From Nostoc edaphicum CCNP1411 (GTDB taxonomy: Bacteria > Cyanobacteriota > Cyanobacteriia > Cyanobacteriales > Nostocaceae): 64,000 bases of DNA. Under the pieces are notes generated by a model. It worked only from the letters and a program-made list of their open reading frames with translations, was not told where the DNA came from and searched no databases. Positions within the stretch are counted from its first letter, which is position 1, and every line of letters starts with the position of its first letter. Position numbers and translations under genes: made by a program. The stretch is taken from the NCBI RefSeq assembly GCF_014023275.1, contig NZ_CP054698.1, positions 7,649,001 to 7,713,000 on the forward strand, given 5' to 3'. This document shows, in pieces, positions 55,343-64,000 of the stretch.

Positions 55343-55963
55343 AACTCTTCTATACACCTAACTCACCCTATCTATGCACGCATAGCAAGAATAGCTTCAC
55401 TAGAACTGAATCTCAGCGATCGCATCGAAATGCAAAAAGTGACTGTGCGAGATCCCAACAGCGAGCTACTGAATTACAACCCCACAGGTAAAGTCCCAAC
55501 ACTAGCAACTGATGACGGATTTATTGTGAGTGATACACGCATAATATGCGTTTATTTAAATCAATTCAATCCCGAAATCAAATTATTTGCTGATATTTCT
55601 GATGGTTTTTTACAGCAACTTGAAGGTATAGCTAGTGGGTTCATAGATGGTATCGCTGTCTGGGTAAGGGAATTACGGCGTTCTTCAAGTGAGCAGTCAC
55701 CAGGGATAATCGAGTTAGAGCGATGTCTGACGACAAGCCGCTTTGCGTCTACACGTGCTTTAAGAATCTTGGACTACTTTGAGAAGATTTCTGATAAATT
55801 CGACCAAACTCCTAAACTTGCTCATATCACCCTTGCCTCTGCACTTGGTTTGGAGATTCGTCTACCTGAACTGCAATGGCGACTAAGTTACCCCAAACTT
55901 GCACAATGGTATGATGAATTCTCCGGGCAACCTTCCCTGCAAGCGACGAAACCAGACTCCTAA
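55339..55963 (+). pseudogene. Glutathione S-transferase broken by a 4-bp duplication
   Basis: ATG at 55339 (MKLFYTPNSPY) overlaps the upstream stop. At 55368-55375 the sequence CTATCTAT shifts the frame; removing one CTAT gives MKLFYTPNSPYARIARIASL and continues unbroken into IEMQKVTVRDPNSELLNYNPTGKVPTL to the stop at 55963. The C-terminal 177 residues are otherwise open from an internal ATG at 55430, so a truncated product could be made. It would have lacked the glutathione-binding first strand. A sequencing error is possible. Confidence 0.75.
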
Positions 55964-56040
55964 AGATAATTAGTAATTCGTAGTTAAGATTCCAATTACG
56001 ATTTGTTTACTCTTGGGATAATAATTACGAATTAACAATT

Positions 56041-56991
56041 ATGTTCACGGTTCTTTTATCCGCCTTCATCTTGACGTTTCACAACGTTACAGTACGAATT
56101 TTATTTTCAGAACATCTCGTACTGGGTTTATTTGTACTCGGTGGATACGTTAAACCGGATTTACAGAACTCATTATTGCTGATGTTTATGCGAATGCTAC
56201 TGGTGGTTCCACTTATGGCATCTCTAGCATTTAAGCTATATCCATCTGCTGGAAAAGAATTGCGAGATTTATTCAGGCGCGAACGCACTGATGTTTTGCT
56301 CCAAGCATTGGGCTGTGGAGTCTTAATGTTTGTGTATATTGCGTTACTCTACATTGCAATTGGCTTAATTCCTACTGGAATTGCCATGACTCTATTCTTT
56401 ACCTATCCCGTGTTTACGGCACTGCTTGCTTGGAGGTTTTTTGGCGAACGTCCAACACTTTTCCGTTGGCTGGTGATGGCGATTATTCTGGGGGGTGGAG
56501 TACTCACAATTCCTCAATCTTCTGCTGCTTACAGTAGTGATATTATTACTAATGGAATTTTCGCCAGCATTGGATCTGGAGTTGTTTACGCCTTTTATAA
56601 GGTTATGGCCCAAAAATGTTTGGAAAAATTCCATCCAGTTCCTTTCACCTGGATTAGTTTTACCTGCACCCTACTGTTTTCTGGTGTCAGCTTACTGTTC
56701 TGGCCACCTTCCAGTACTCAACTGGATTGGACACCTCTGTGGATTGGCAGTATTTTTTCTGGTTTAGTTAGTTTCATAGGGCACACTTTCAATAATGTAG
56801 GAATTCGCATGATTGGTGCAACTAAAGCCTCAATCGTCGGCGCTAGCAGTCCAGCATTAACAGTATTAGTCGCATGGGTCACAATTAGCGAAACTTTAAA
56901 CTTGATTCAAAGTTTGGGGATTCTAATTGTCACATTAGGGATCGCGTTGTTGAGTGGAGAAGGCTTTGTGCGTAAACGTAGCACTTCATAG
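56041..56991 (+). CDS. DMT/EamA family transporter
   Basis: 316 residues with about ten hydrophobic segments and two EamA repeats. The first repeat has YIALLYIAIGLIPTGIAMTLFFTYPVFTALLAWRFFGERPT; the second has ASIVGASSPALTVLVAWVTISETLNLIQSLGILIVTLGIALLS. It is an inner-membrane metabolite exporter or importer. Its place at the end of the operon suggests handling of an island product. Confidence 0.92.
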   Translation: MFTVLLSAFILTFHNVTVRILFSEHLVLGLFVLGGYVKPDLQNSLLLMFMRMLLVVPLMASLAFKLYPSAGKELRDLFRRERTDVLLQALGCGVLMFVYIALLYIAIGLIPTGIAMTLFFTYPVFTALLAWRFFGERPTLFRWLVMAIILGGGVLTIPQSSAAYSSDIITNGIFASIGSGVVYAFYKVMAQKCLEKFHPVPFTWISFTCTLLFSGVSLLFWPPSSTQLDWTPLWIGSIFSGLVSFIGHTFNNVGIRMIGATKASIVGASSPALTVLVAWVTISETLNLIQSLGILIVTLGIALLSGEGFVRKRSTS

Positions 56992-57354
56992 AAATCTTAG
57001 AAATTCACTAGACCAAAAAGTTATACGATTGCTCTGGAATAGTGAATTCTTATAGATTGTTCTTAATTCAAAAAATGTAAGGAGTATTACATTAATTCTA
57101 TCTTCTTTATTGTCCAATACAGTTCAGATAAGACCAAAACACTTGTAGAGACGGCGATTTATCGCGTCTTGAAAACCCAAAATTTTTGCCAGCCGCCCCA
57201 ATACTGCTCGGTTAAGGAATTTATTGGCTGAGGCAAGCAGGGGGAGCAGGGGGAGAAATGGGGGCTGGCATTGAGTTTCGCCTCCCTTGCTTCCCCTGCC
57301 TCCCCTGCTTATCCGAGCAGTATTGCCAGCCGCCCTTAACTGAACCGTATTGCC
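56992..57354. repeat. Inverted-repeat element between the transporter and PEP-CTERM genes
   Basis: AATACTGCTCGG (57200-57211) is the inverse of 57313-57324, bounded by CCAGCCGCC on both sides. The inside is GGGGGAGCAGGGGGAG / CCTTGCTTCCCCTGCC DNA. No gene; it resembles a miniature element. Confidence 0.55.
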
Positions 57355-58143
57355 TTATTGTCTAATAATATTTCTTTTTCTCAAAGCTAAACTTGCACCT
57401 AAAAATCCTAATGTTATACCCAAAATCGATGCAGGTTCTGGAATTTGAGTTGCGTCTAATTTCACATTATCGAAATTGATTTCTATACCATCACTCTCTA
57501 AAATATTCAGCAATCGGATTTCTAACGCTTGTCCTAAGTTTGGGTTATTAGCTGAAGTAGTATACGAAATACTAGAGGTAACAAAAGCTCCTTCTATAAT
57601 GCTCAGGCTATTAAAATCTTGAGTAAGTAAAGTTCCTCCAGCTAATAATTGAATAGCATAGCCAGGGAAACCATCTAAAATAGTGAAACCATTCACAGGT
57701 GGAATATTGGCTATTTCAACCTGTAAGGTATATTTCGTATTAGCTGTTAATAGACTGGTAAGGGTTTGTGATATTCCCACAGGACCACTTCCAGGCGGAT
57801 AAGTGAGGTAAACATATCCAACATTATTTCCTTCTGGAGCTTCGTTAAAATAAACGTCTGCTGTAGGATTATATGCACCATAAATTGGCTCACCAATACC
57901 TATACTGGCAGATGTCAGGTTAGATGGATCATATAATGTCCAGCCAGGTAACACATTAGTAGTAAAGTCTCCTTCTCCTATTATTGGTTCTTCAAAACCT
58001 GCATTAACTATACTTAAGCTTGCTGCATTTGCTGTATGAGTTTTAGTGATAGCTGCAATATTTATAGCTGCACAAATAGCAGTAATATAAGCAATTTTTG
58101 CGGAGATTTTTTTGGGAATCATAATTTTAGTGGTAGATAGCAT
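57355..58143 (-). CDS. PEP-CTERM sorting-signal protein
   Basis: 262 residues. A signal peptide (AKIAYITAICAAINIAAITKTHTANA) precedes a body starting ASLSIVNAGFEEPIIGEGDFTTNVLPGWTLYD, like other choice-of-anchor proteins. The C-terminus is IPEPASILGITLGFLGASLALRKRN, the exosortase signal. Role unknown. It is unrelated in strand and theme to the sulfur genes around it. Confidence 0.88.
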   Translation of the reverse strand: MLSTTKIMIPKKISAKIAYITAICAAINIAAITKTHTANAASLSIVNAGFEEPIIGEGDFTTNVLPGWTLYDPSNLTSASIGIGEPIYGAYNPTADVYFNEAPEGNNVGYVYLTYPPGSGPVGISQTLTSLLTANTKYTLQVEIANIPPVNGFTILDGFPGYAIQLLAGGTLLTQDFNSLSIIEGAFVTSSISYTTSANNPNLGQALEIRLLNILESDGIEINFDNVKLDATQIPEPASILGITLGFLGASLALRKRNIIRQ

Positions 58144-58458
58144 GAGAAAAAATTTAGTAAGTAGTGAGTCAAATTTTATTTCCTAATTACTAAATTCGTA
58201 AAAATCAGAATTTACGTAATACTTCGTTATTCTAATTATTCAGATGCTAGCACTGCCTTAAAAAAGCATTATTAAGTTTGCAAGATGTTTTGGTATAATC
58301 TTCAACAAATTTAATTTAGCTGAACTTTAGATTAAAAATTAGTTCTTAACAGTAACTTCATTTAAACAATGTTCAGTACTGATGTTGCTAAACCACAAGA
58401 AGCGAATATGGCTGTGGCAGCTTTAGGATATTGTGTATTTAGGAGGTAGAGTTACAAA
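58144..58458. other. Divergent spacer
   Basis: No gene or repeat recognised. A strong ribosome-binding site AGGAGGT is at 58441-58447, 12 bp before the methyltransferase ATG at 58459. Confidence 0.5.
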
Positions 58459-59223
58459 ATGCCAGATAAATGGAATCCAGAATTATATGAACGGTTTCAA
58501 TCCCAAAGAAGTCGCCCATTTTATGATTTGGTAGACATGGTACATCGACAAGAAAACTTACGAGTTCTAGATTTAGGATCTGGAACGGGAAAGTTAACTA
58601 AATATCTGCACGATACACTAGCAGCACAAGAAACTCTGGGAATAGATGCTTCTGAAAATATGCTGCAAAAAGCACGGCAATATGAAGGTAACGGACTACG
58701 GTTTGAGCAAGGAAAAATAGAGGATAACCCAGGAGAAGGAGAGTTTGATTTAATCTTTTCTAATGCCGCTTTGCAATGGTTAACAGGACACGAAGCTTTA
58801 TTTGAAAAATTACGCCGCAAGTTACGTCAAGGTGGACAACTGGCTATACAAATCCCAACGATGGACGATGAACCAGTACATCAGTTAGCGCTTGAAACAG
58901 CCAAAGATTTTAGTCAAGAATTAGGGGGATATGTACGGCGATTGGAAGTACTGACTCCAGCAAATTATGCCAAACTACTGTATAGTCTGGGGTTTATTAA
59001 ACAGGAAGTAAAACTTCAGATTTATGGTCATGTTCTACCGTCACGAGAATCCGTAGTGGAATGGTATCGTGGTACGCTACTAACGGCATACGAGTCGTGC
59101 TTAGATACCCAGACTTATGAACGATTTGTAAAACGGTATAGGGAAAAGTTATTTGAAAAATTGGAAGATGAACAACCTTTCTTTTTCCCTTACAAACGCA
59201 TTTTAATGTGGGGAAGTATTTAA
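58459..59223 (+). CDS. Trans-aconitate 2-methyltransferase-like protein
   Basis: 254 residues. Motif I LRVLDLGSGTGKLTKYL, then LGIDASENMLQKAR, FDLIFSNAALQWLTGHEALFEKLRRKLRQGGQLAIQIP. The N-terminal WNPELYERFQSQRSRPFYDLV and the QWL motif are typical of the Tam family. The AGGAGGT ribosome-binding site confirms the start. It methylates a carboxylate; its link to the island is unclear. Confidence 0.88.
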   Translation: MPDKWNPELYERFQSQRSRPFYDLVDMVHRQENLRVLDLGSGTGKLTKYLHDTLAAQETLGIDASENMLQKARQYEGNGLRFEQGKIEDNPGEGEFDLIFSNAALQWLTGHEALFEKLRRKLRQGGQLAIQIPTMDDEPVHQLALETAKDFSQELGGYVRRLEVLTPANYAKLLYSLGFIKQEVKLQIYGHVLPSRESVVEWYRGTLLTAYESCLDTQTYERFVKRYREKLFEKLEDEQPFFFPYKRILMWGSI

Positions 59224-59509
59224 CTAATTCGTAATTCGTAATTGATTTTGGATTTGCGATCGCATTCCGTCCACCGTAGGCGATCGCAGCTGAGTTATTC
59301 ACAGAAGCGATCTCTACGACGGGCTGTGACGCTTACGGAGATATCACTTAGAACACTACCTGTCAAAATTAATCTGCTTGACTACTAGCTAGGCAAACTC
59401 AAAAGACTGACTCGCCTCAAAAACTTTAATCTTGACTAAATACGTGCAGATACCGGAAAATAAACGTTACTTATAAAATTTACGTCCTGTTCAGGGAATA
59501 ACACAGATC
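59224..59509. other. Spacer with dispersed repeats
   Basis: TAATTCGTAATTCG at 59225 and a CCGTAGGCGATCGCAGC / CGCTTACGGAGATATCAC fragment at 59272-59345. No gene. Confidence 0.5.
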
Positions 59510-60451
59510 ATGAGTAACTCTGTAACACTCAAGAAGATCAAGAATGAGATCAGTGGAACTGTGTTCTCATTGCCATATTACGTAGCTCGCGATCAAGGCT
59601 ACTTCGCAGATGAGGGGATTGATATTGAGTTCGTTAAACGCAACTCTAGCGATCGCGCACCTGATATTAAACTGATTGAAGATCATCACCAAGTCAACTC
59701 TTTTGGCGGCAAATCACTATTCGAGCAGGGAGAAACTACCCTCTACCGTGCTTGTGAATGGGGACAAGTACGACGCACCTATGACAGTTCTCGCGGTGGT
59801 CAGGTTGTAGCCAAACGTGCTGCAATTGCCAGCCAAGCAATCATCGTGCGACCCGATTCCCCCTACAATATCCCTCAAGACCTAGCTAACGTACCAGTTG
59901 GTGTCAACTTTCACCACGGCTCCCACTATATAGCGATTCAAACTCTTGAAGGTTTCCTACCCAAAGAAGAAATCAAAGTGGTACATATCGATGGTGGCGG
60001 TCAAGGAAAGCGTTTCAACCGCTTTGTCGCTTTGCGTGACGGACTTGTTGATGCAGTTGCCGTCATGGAACCGTGGATTACAGTAGCAGAAAAACTTGGC
60101 TACAAAATTATCGCCGAGGCACACTATGTAGGGCTAGAGATTGGTAGCCCCGATTTGGATGCAGAGACATTCGAGGCGATTAATAGGGCAATCCGTCGAG
60201 CTGTAAAAGACCTACAAAAAGACCCTTTCCAGTATGTGAAGTATCTGATCGATGACGTAGCAGAGGATATTGTACAGCTCGAACCCTCAGACTTTCGTCG
60301 TAACCGATTGCGCTACGCCGACCCAGCACCATACCCTGAAGCTGACTTCCGTCGTACCTACAACTGGATGGTGAACTGGGGACTGATAGAGCCTGATGCC
60401 ACTTTCGAGCAGATCGTCAATAACCGAGTTGCTTCGTTATCTATCTCTTAG
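59510..60451 (+). CDS. Leaderless SsuA/THI5-like binding-protein-fold protein
   Basis: 313 residues. The periplasmic-binding-protein fold of SsuA/NMT1 type is seen in SLPYYVARDQGYFADEGIDIEFVKR, IIVRPDSPYNIPQDLANVPVGVNFHHGSHYIAIQTLEG, and LVDAVAVMEPWITVAEKLGYK. There is no signal peptide, so it should stay in the cytosol. Cytosolic members of this fold include enzymes (THI5, desulfinase DszB). It may be an enzyme or sensor acting on the imported sulfur compound. It precedes ssuABC but is separated from it by 590 bp. Confidence 0.8.
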   Translation: MSNSVTLKKIKNEISGTVFSLPYYVARDQGYFADEGIDIEFVKRNSSDRAPDIKLIEDHHQVNSFGGKSLFEQGETTLYRACEWGQVRRTYDSSRGGQVVAKRAAIASQAIIVRPDSPYNIPQDLANVPVGVNFHHGSHYIAIQTLEGFLPKEEIKVVHIDGGGQGKRFNRFVALRDGLVDAVAVMEPWITVAEKLGYKIIAEAHYVGLEIGSPDLDAETFEAINRAIRRAVKDLQKDPFQYVKYLIDDVAEDIVQLEPSDFRRNRLRYADPAPYPEADFRRTYNWMVNWGLIEPDATFEQIVNNRVASLSIS

Positions 60452-61040
60452 CTGACTTGAACATCGAGAGTGGGGAGTAATACCAATTTGTAATTCGTAA
60501 TTCGTAATTAAGAGAACGCTGTGTGCAACTTTTACTCGAACCTAACCCCTCAGCCCCCTTCCCTACCAGGCAAGGGAGGAGAATTCAAAGCCTCTCTCCT
60601 GCAAGGCTACGGTGTACACAGAAGTTATTGAATCACTACCAGTCCTCGAATTACCCCACCCTAACCCTCCCCGATGCAAAGGGGAGGGAACAAGATTTTC
60701 CGGTTTCCCCCCTTGGCAAGGGGGGATTAAGGGGGGTAAAACCCGGATCTCAAAGTAACTCCGATTTGTGTGTACACCTTAGCCTGCAAGGAGAGAGGAA
60801 TGGAAGTGAGGTCAAAAATTAAGTTGCACATCGCGTAAGAGAGTCAGATTTAATCTAGTTTTTCAGGTTTGTATCTGTAGCTTTCATTTGCAGAATTGGT
60901 ATAAGGGATATTTTTTGCACCTTTGCACAAAACTCATCCCATCAATCAACAACGCCAAAAATACTACTCCCTACTCTTTACTCCCTTTTTCATTCGTTCT
61001 GGTGTACGCAGTTCCCAACGGATATATCTGAAATAAACCT
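60452..61040. other. Repeat-filled spacer before ssuA
   Basis: No gene. It contains TAATTCGTAATTCGTAATT at 60490-60508, an AACCCCTCAGCCCCCTTCCC block, copy D of the MITE and a GGTAT-type end near 60893. The region just upstream of 61041 should hold the ssuA promoter. Confidence 0.55.
60607..60782. mobile_element. MITE, CTACGGTGTACACACAAG family, copy D
   Basis: It starts CTACGGTGTACACAGAAGTT and ends ATTTGTGTGTACACCTTAG, flanked by CCTGCAAGG at 60598-60606 and 60783-60791. Excision restores CCTCTCTCCTGCAAGGAGAG, an older perfect hairpin repeat, so the insertion is nested. Confidence 0.85.
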
Positions 61041-62081
61041 ATGCCTTCACGTAGAGACTTTTTAAAATACACTTCTATAGGATTAACAACTGCTTTAACT
61101 ACAATCTCTTGTGACAATAACACTGTTAGTCAATCTGTCGCCGATCAGGGAACTCAGGGTACTATTAAAGTCAGACTAGGAGCAGTAAGCGGGATTAACT
61201 CCATTGATGTTTGGATTCCAGAGGATTTGGGTTACTTCAAGGAAGCGGGCTTAAGTGCAGAAGTGATTCAATTTCAAGGCGGTGGGAAAATGCGAGATGC
61301 TCTAATTGCCGGAGAAATCGATTTTTCTGCCCAAGCACCTTTACACGTCTATCTCTCTCAGCTTAAGGGAGTCCCTCTGAATGTTGTAGCCAATCGGCGT
61401 AATCTTGTAGATACTTCCTTAGTAGTACGTTCTAATTTGCAATCCCAAATCAAGACAGTGAACGACCTGAAGGGGAAAAAGTTTTCGGTCGGTGAGGTTG
61501 GCTCTTGGGGCTGGGCAGTATCAGTCAAGTACCTGCGTCAACATGGACTAAGTGAAAAAGATGTTCAATATGTGCAAAGTAGTAATGCTACAACTTATAC
61601 ACTGCTCACTAGTGGTCAGGTAGATGCGGCTGTGACTGGTGCGCCCGACTTGCATAAACTACTCAAAGAAGGAACAGTTTTTCAATTAGTTAATGCTCTT
61701 GAACCGGAGACTCATAAAAAATATTTTGGCGCTCCTGAAGCGATGACCCGTGCTTGGCTGAGTCATGAGCGTGTTACTTCCCAAAACCCTGAAGCCGTTA
61801 AGAGATTGGTTGCAGCAGTAAACCGCACATTTGAATATATGCATCAAACCTCACCTGAAAAAATTCTAGATGCAGTTGGAAAACGTTTTCAAGGTGCCAA
61901 TTTAGATGCGATTCTGACCGGTCTTCAGACTGAACTGCAACAATCAGTTCCTAGAAATGCCTCTATTAGTGAGGCAGCATATCTTGCAGACCAGCAGGTA
62001 TTCATTGATGCCGGGATTATTAAAAAATTAGTTCCCTACTCTCAAGCGGTGTTCGATAAGTATGCAGGTCATAGAGCTTAA
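61041..62081 (+). CDS. ssuA: Aliphatic sulfonate ABC transporter substrate-binding protein (SsuA-like)
   Basis: 346 residues. MPSRRDFLKYTSIGLTTALTTISC has twin arginines and a lipobox Cys (TISC), so it is likely a Tat-exported lipoprotein. The mature part has TIKVRLGAVSGINSIDVWIPEDLGYFKEAGL, DFSAQAPLHVYLSQLKG, and DLKGKKFSVGEVGSWGWAVSVKYL, typical of SsuA/NMT1 binding proteins. It captures sulfonates or related anions for SsuBC. It heads the transporter operon. Confidence 0.88.
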   Translation: MPSRRDFLKYTSIGLTTALTTISCDNNTVSQSVADQGTQGTIKVRLGAVSGINSIDVWIPEDLGYFKEAGLSAEVIQFQGGGKMRDALIAGEIDFSAQAPLHVYLSQLKGVPLNVVANRRNLVDTSLVVRSNLQSQIKTVNDLKGKKFSVGEVGSWGWAVSVKYLRQHGLSEKDVQYVQSSNATTYTLLTSGQVDAAVTGAPDLHKLLKEGTVFQLVNALEPETHKKYFGAPEAMTRAWLSHERVTSQNPEAVKRLVAAVNRTFEYMHQTSPEKILDAVGKRFQGANLDAILTGLQTELQQSVPRNASISEAAYLADQQVFIDAGIIKKLVPYSQAVFDKYAGHRA

Positions 62082-62219
62082 TTCGTAATTCGTAATTCGT
62101 AATGACGCTCTCTACGAACGCGGGAGCGTGTCGTTCGCGGTAGCGTTGCGTAGCAAAGACAGACGCTAAAAGCGTAGCTTACTTAAGAGTAGTTTAATGT
62201 TCCCTTGGGATTTTTGCTT

Positions 62220-63017
62220 ATGTCAACCCCTATGATCACTACTCAAAATCTCTCCATTTCTTATTGGAGTAAGAATAAGCGAGTTGAAGCATTACAAGAT
62301 ATCAGCTTGACTATCAATGCTGGTGAATTTGTCACGCTGATTGGGCCAAGTGGCTGTGGTAAGAGTACTTTACTTAATGTGATTGCGGGGTTAATTCGTC
62401 CTGGGACAGATGTCAAGGGCACCTTTAATAATAGTGGCATCAAAGAAATTGGCTACTTGTTTCAAAAGCAAACCCTACTACCCTGGCGGACAGTCCTAGG
62501 TAATGTCACTGCTCCTTTGGAAATTCGTGGTGTACCGCGAAATGAAGGACGGGAAAAGGCTTTGGCACTGTTAGCAAAGTATGGCTTGTATGGTTTTGAG
62601 CAGAGTTTTCCGAGAGAATTGTCGGGTGGGATGCAGCAGCGCGTTTTGCTGATTCGGACGCTGATTTATGAACCAGATGTTGTGTTACTTGATGAACCTC
62701 TTAGTAGTCTTGATGCTCAAACACGCGCTCTTTTACAGGATGAATTCCTGCGATTATGGCGCGATACGGGATGCACCTTTATTTTGGTAACTCACGACCT
62801 CGATGAAGCGATCGCACTTTCGCAAAGAGTATTTTTATTGAGTTCACGTCCTGGTAAAATTGTCAAGGAATTTCAGATTGAGTTACCAACAGAACGTTCT
62901 GCGATCGCAATTCGCACAGATCCCCGATTTCAAAAAATCCAGCGTGAGATGTGGTCAGATTTAACCGCACAGGTATTGCAACAGCAAGATCGAGGATTCG
63001 CACTCTTTAAAACTTAA
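62220..63017 (+). CDS. ssuB: ABC transporter ATP-binding protein (SsuB-like)
   Basis: 265 residues from the ATG at 62220 (MSTPMITTQNLSISYW); a TTG frame from 62205 adds five. Walker A GPSGCGKST, Q-loop FQKQTLLPWRTV, signature LSGGMQQR, Walker B VVLLDEPLSSLD and H-loop THDLDE. The FQKQ.LLPW pattern is that of nitrate/sulfonate/taurine importers. Spacing to ssuA is 138 bp, filled partly by dispersed repeats at 62082-62190. Confidence 0.93.
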   Translation: MSTPMITTQNLSISYWSKNKRVEALQDISLTINAGEFVTLIGPSGCGKSTLLNVIAGLIRPGTDVKGTFNNSGIKEIGYLFQKQTLLPWRTVLGNVTAPLEIRGVPRNEGREKALALLAKYGLYGFEQSFPRELSGGMQQRVLLIRTLIYEPDVVLLDEPLSSLDAQTRALLQDEFLRLWRDTGCTFILVTHDLDEAIALSQRVFLLSSRPGKIVKEFQIELPTERSAIAIRTDPRFQKIQREMWSDLTAQVLQQQDRGFALFKT

Positions 63018-63028
63018 TAGAGAATCAC

Positions 63029-63913
63029 ATGAGCAATATCCGCAATAGAACCTTAAGCATCGGGCAATCTGCTCTCTCTCCTACTAATGAAAACACAAAC
63101 CTTTCGGGTTCTAACCCCCAAAAAACCAACTGGCAAAAACGTTTAATACAACTAGCGATACAGCTAACACCACTCGTTGTAATTTTGTTGGTGTGGGAAC
63201 TTGGTACGGGAGCATTTGATATTCCTAAGTTTATTGAACCGGCACTTGTAGGTAAACCAAGTAACATTGTTCAAGAGTTAAAGCAACTATTCCTGAGTGG
63301 TAGTATCTTTCAACATATTTTTGTCACTTTTCAAGAAGCGATGGGTGGACTGTTTCTGGCGGTGACTGGTGGTATCAGCCTGGGAATTATATTAGCTTAT
63401 TCTCCATCAGGGGCAAAGATAACTCTTCCTTACGTCCAGGTATTTAATTCTCTACCTCGCATTGCCCTAGCGCCCTTTTTTATTATCTGGTTTGGGATTG
63501 GATTGGTTTCTAAAGTTTTTCTAGCAGCTTTGAGTGCTTTTTTCCCCATTTTTTTTACTACGTATCAAGGACTCCAGAGCATTGATCGTGAATTAATTTC
63601 TGCTTTTCAGGTTATGGGTGCTAATCGATGGCAGATGTTGTATATGGTTGTACTACCTTCAGTGATCAGTTGGGTAATTGCGGGGATTCGTACTAGTTTG
63701 GGTATGGCTCTAGTAGGGGCGCTTGTAGCTGAGTATGTTGGTTCAACTCAGGGTTTAGGCTATCTATTGATGTCAGCACAGGGAATTTTGAACGTTGATC
63801 AAGCTTGGGCAATACTGGTAGTCTTAGCAGTCATTAGTGTTTTCCTCGATTGGGGTGTTCGCGCTTTAGAAACCTACGTTTTACGCTGGCGACCCAACCC
63901 TGGGGAATTATAA
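63029..63913 (+). CDS. ssuC: ABC transporter permease (SsuC-like)
   Basis: 294 residues. Six or so membrane segments. The EAA loop is GLQSIDRELISAFQVMGANRWQMLYMVVLPSVISWVIAGIRTSLGMAL, and LPRIALAPFFIIWFGIGLVSKVF is typical of sulfonate/nitrate/taurine permeases. It starts 11 bp after ssuB. The window ends 87 bp after its stop, and any further genes of the operon lie outside. Confidence 0.93.
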   Translation: MSNIRNRTLSIGQSALSPTNENTNLSGSNPQKTNWQKRLIQLAIQLTPLVVILLVWELGTGAFDIPKFIEPALVGKPSNIVQELKQLFLSGSIFQHIFVTFQEAMGGLFLAVTGGISLGIILAYSPSGAKITLPYVQVFNSLPRIALAPFFIIWFGIGLVSKVFLAALSAFFPIFFTTYQGLQSIDRELISAFQVMGANRWQMLYMVVLPSVISWVIAGIRTSLGMALVGALVAEYVGSTQGLGYLLMSAQGILNVDQAWAILVVLAVISVFLDWGVRALETYVLRWRPNPGEL

Positions 63914-64000
63914 AATCCTTGCCAGCAAAGGGTGTAGGGGAGAGAGTTGATTTTTCAGTATGGTTGTTTGGTTTTCCATCTTTCCCTTATAACGGCTTTG

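Overview
The window reads as chromosome of a filamentous, Nostoc-like cyanobacterium. The HIP1 octamer GCGATCGC is scattered throughout. There is a photosystem I assembly gene (ycf3), a cyanobacterial phytochrome with its response regulator, a CoaR-type regulator, a carotenoid oxygenase, and many small dispersed and tandem repeats of the kind that fill Nostocaceae intergenic DNA. No rRNA or tRNA gene was recognised. Species cannot be named from this.

Layout. (1) 1-6.1 kb, minus strand: a three-gene conflict (defence/cell-death) module. It consists of a small putative zinc-ribbon protein, a four-helix membrane protein, and a very large caspase / nuclease-like / NACHT-ATPase / WD40 protein whose last few codons lie off the left edge. 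To its right, at 6415-6631, three same-direction repeats and a TGT...ACA-type terminus look like the right end of a Tn7-like (possibly CRISPR-associated) transposon, so the module may be transposon cargo. (2) 6.7-41 kb: mostly ordinary core genes. These are a dienelactone hydrolase, a PAS-Crp regulator, dnaN, a phytochrome / Rcp1-like / hybrid-kinase signalling group, truB, cheR, an HD hydrolase, DUF2231, DUF2809 and DUF167 proteins, a GST, an SRAP protein, ycf3, gatC, a MoaD-like protein, a lamin-tail exported protein, an acyltransferase, a carotenoid oxygenase, a dynamin/Era-like GTPase with DUF697, a PEP-CTERM protein, a Ser/Thr kinase and a class II amidotransferase. Between them lie nested miniature elements with terminal inverted repeats and clear target duplications. 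Several small repeats have inserted in frame inside genes. (3) 40.7-63.9 kb: a long accessory island that I interpret as organosulfur scavenging. It opens with a CoaR-like MerR-CbiC regulator facing a palindromic operator, followed by a methyltransferase, four GST genes (one frameshifted), an AprA-like flavoprotein with a two-cluster ferredoxin, three non-haem iron 2-oxoglutarate-type oxygenases (IPNS-like, CmcJ-like, TauD-like), an aldo/keto reductase, an arylsulfotransferase-like protein, a P-loop kinase, a DMT exporter and a second and third methyltransferase. It ends with a leaderless SsuA-like protein and an ssuA-ssuB-ssuC sulfonate ABC transporter.

How it may work together. The ABC transporter would import sulfonates or sulfate esters. 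The oxygenases, flavoprotein/ferredoxin, sulfotransferase-like protein and GSTs would then release or transfer the sulfur. No SsuD/SsuE flavin monooxygenase is visible before the window ends. Substrates are not determinable from sequence. Functional calls rest on motif recognition by eye; no database search was run.
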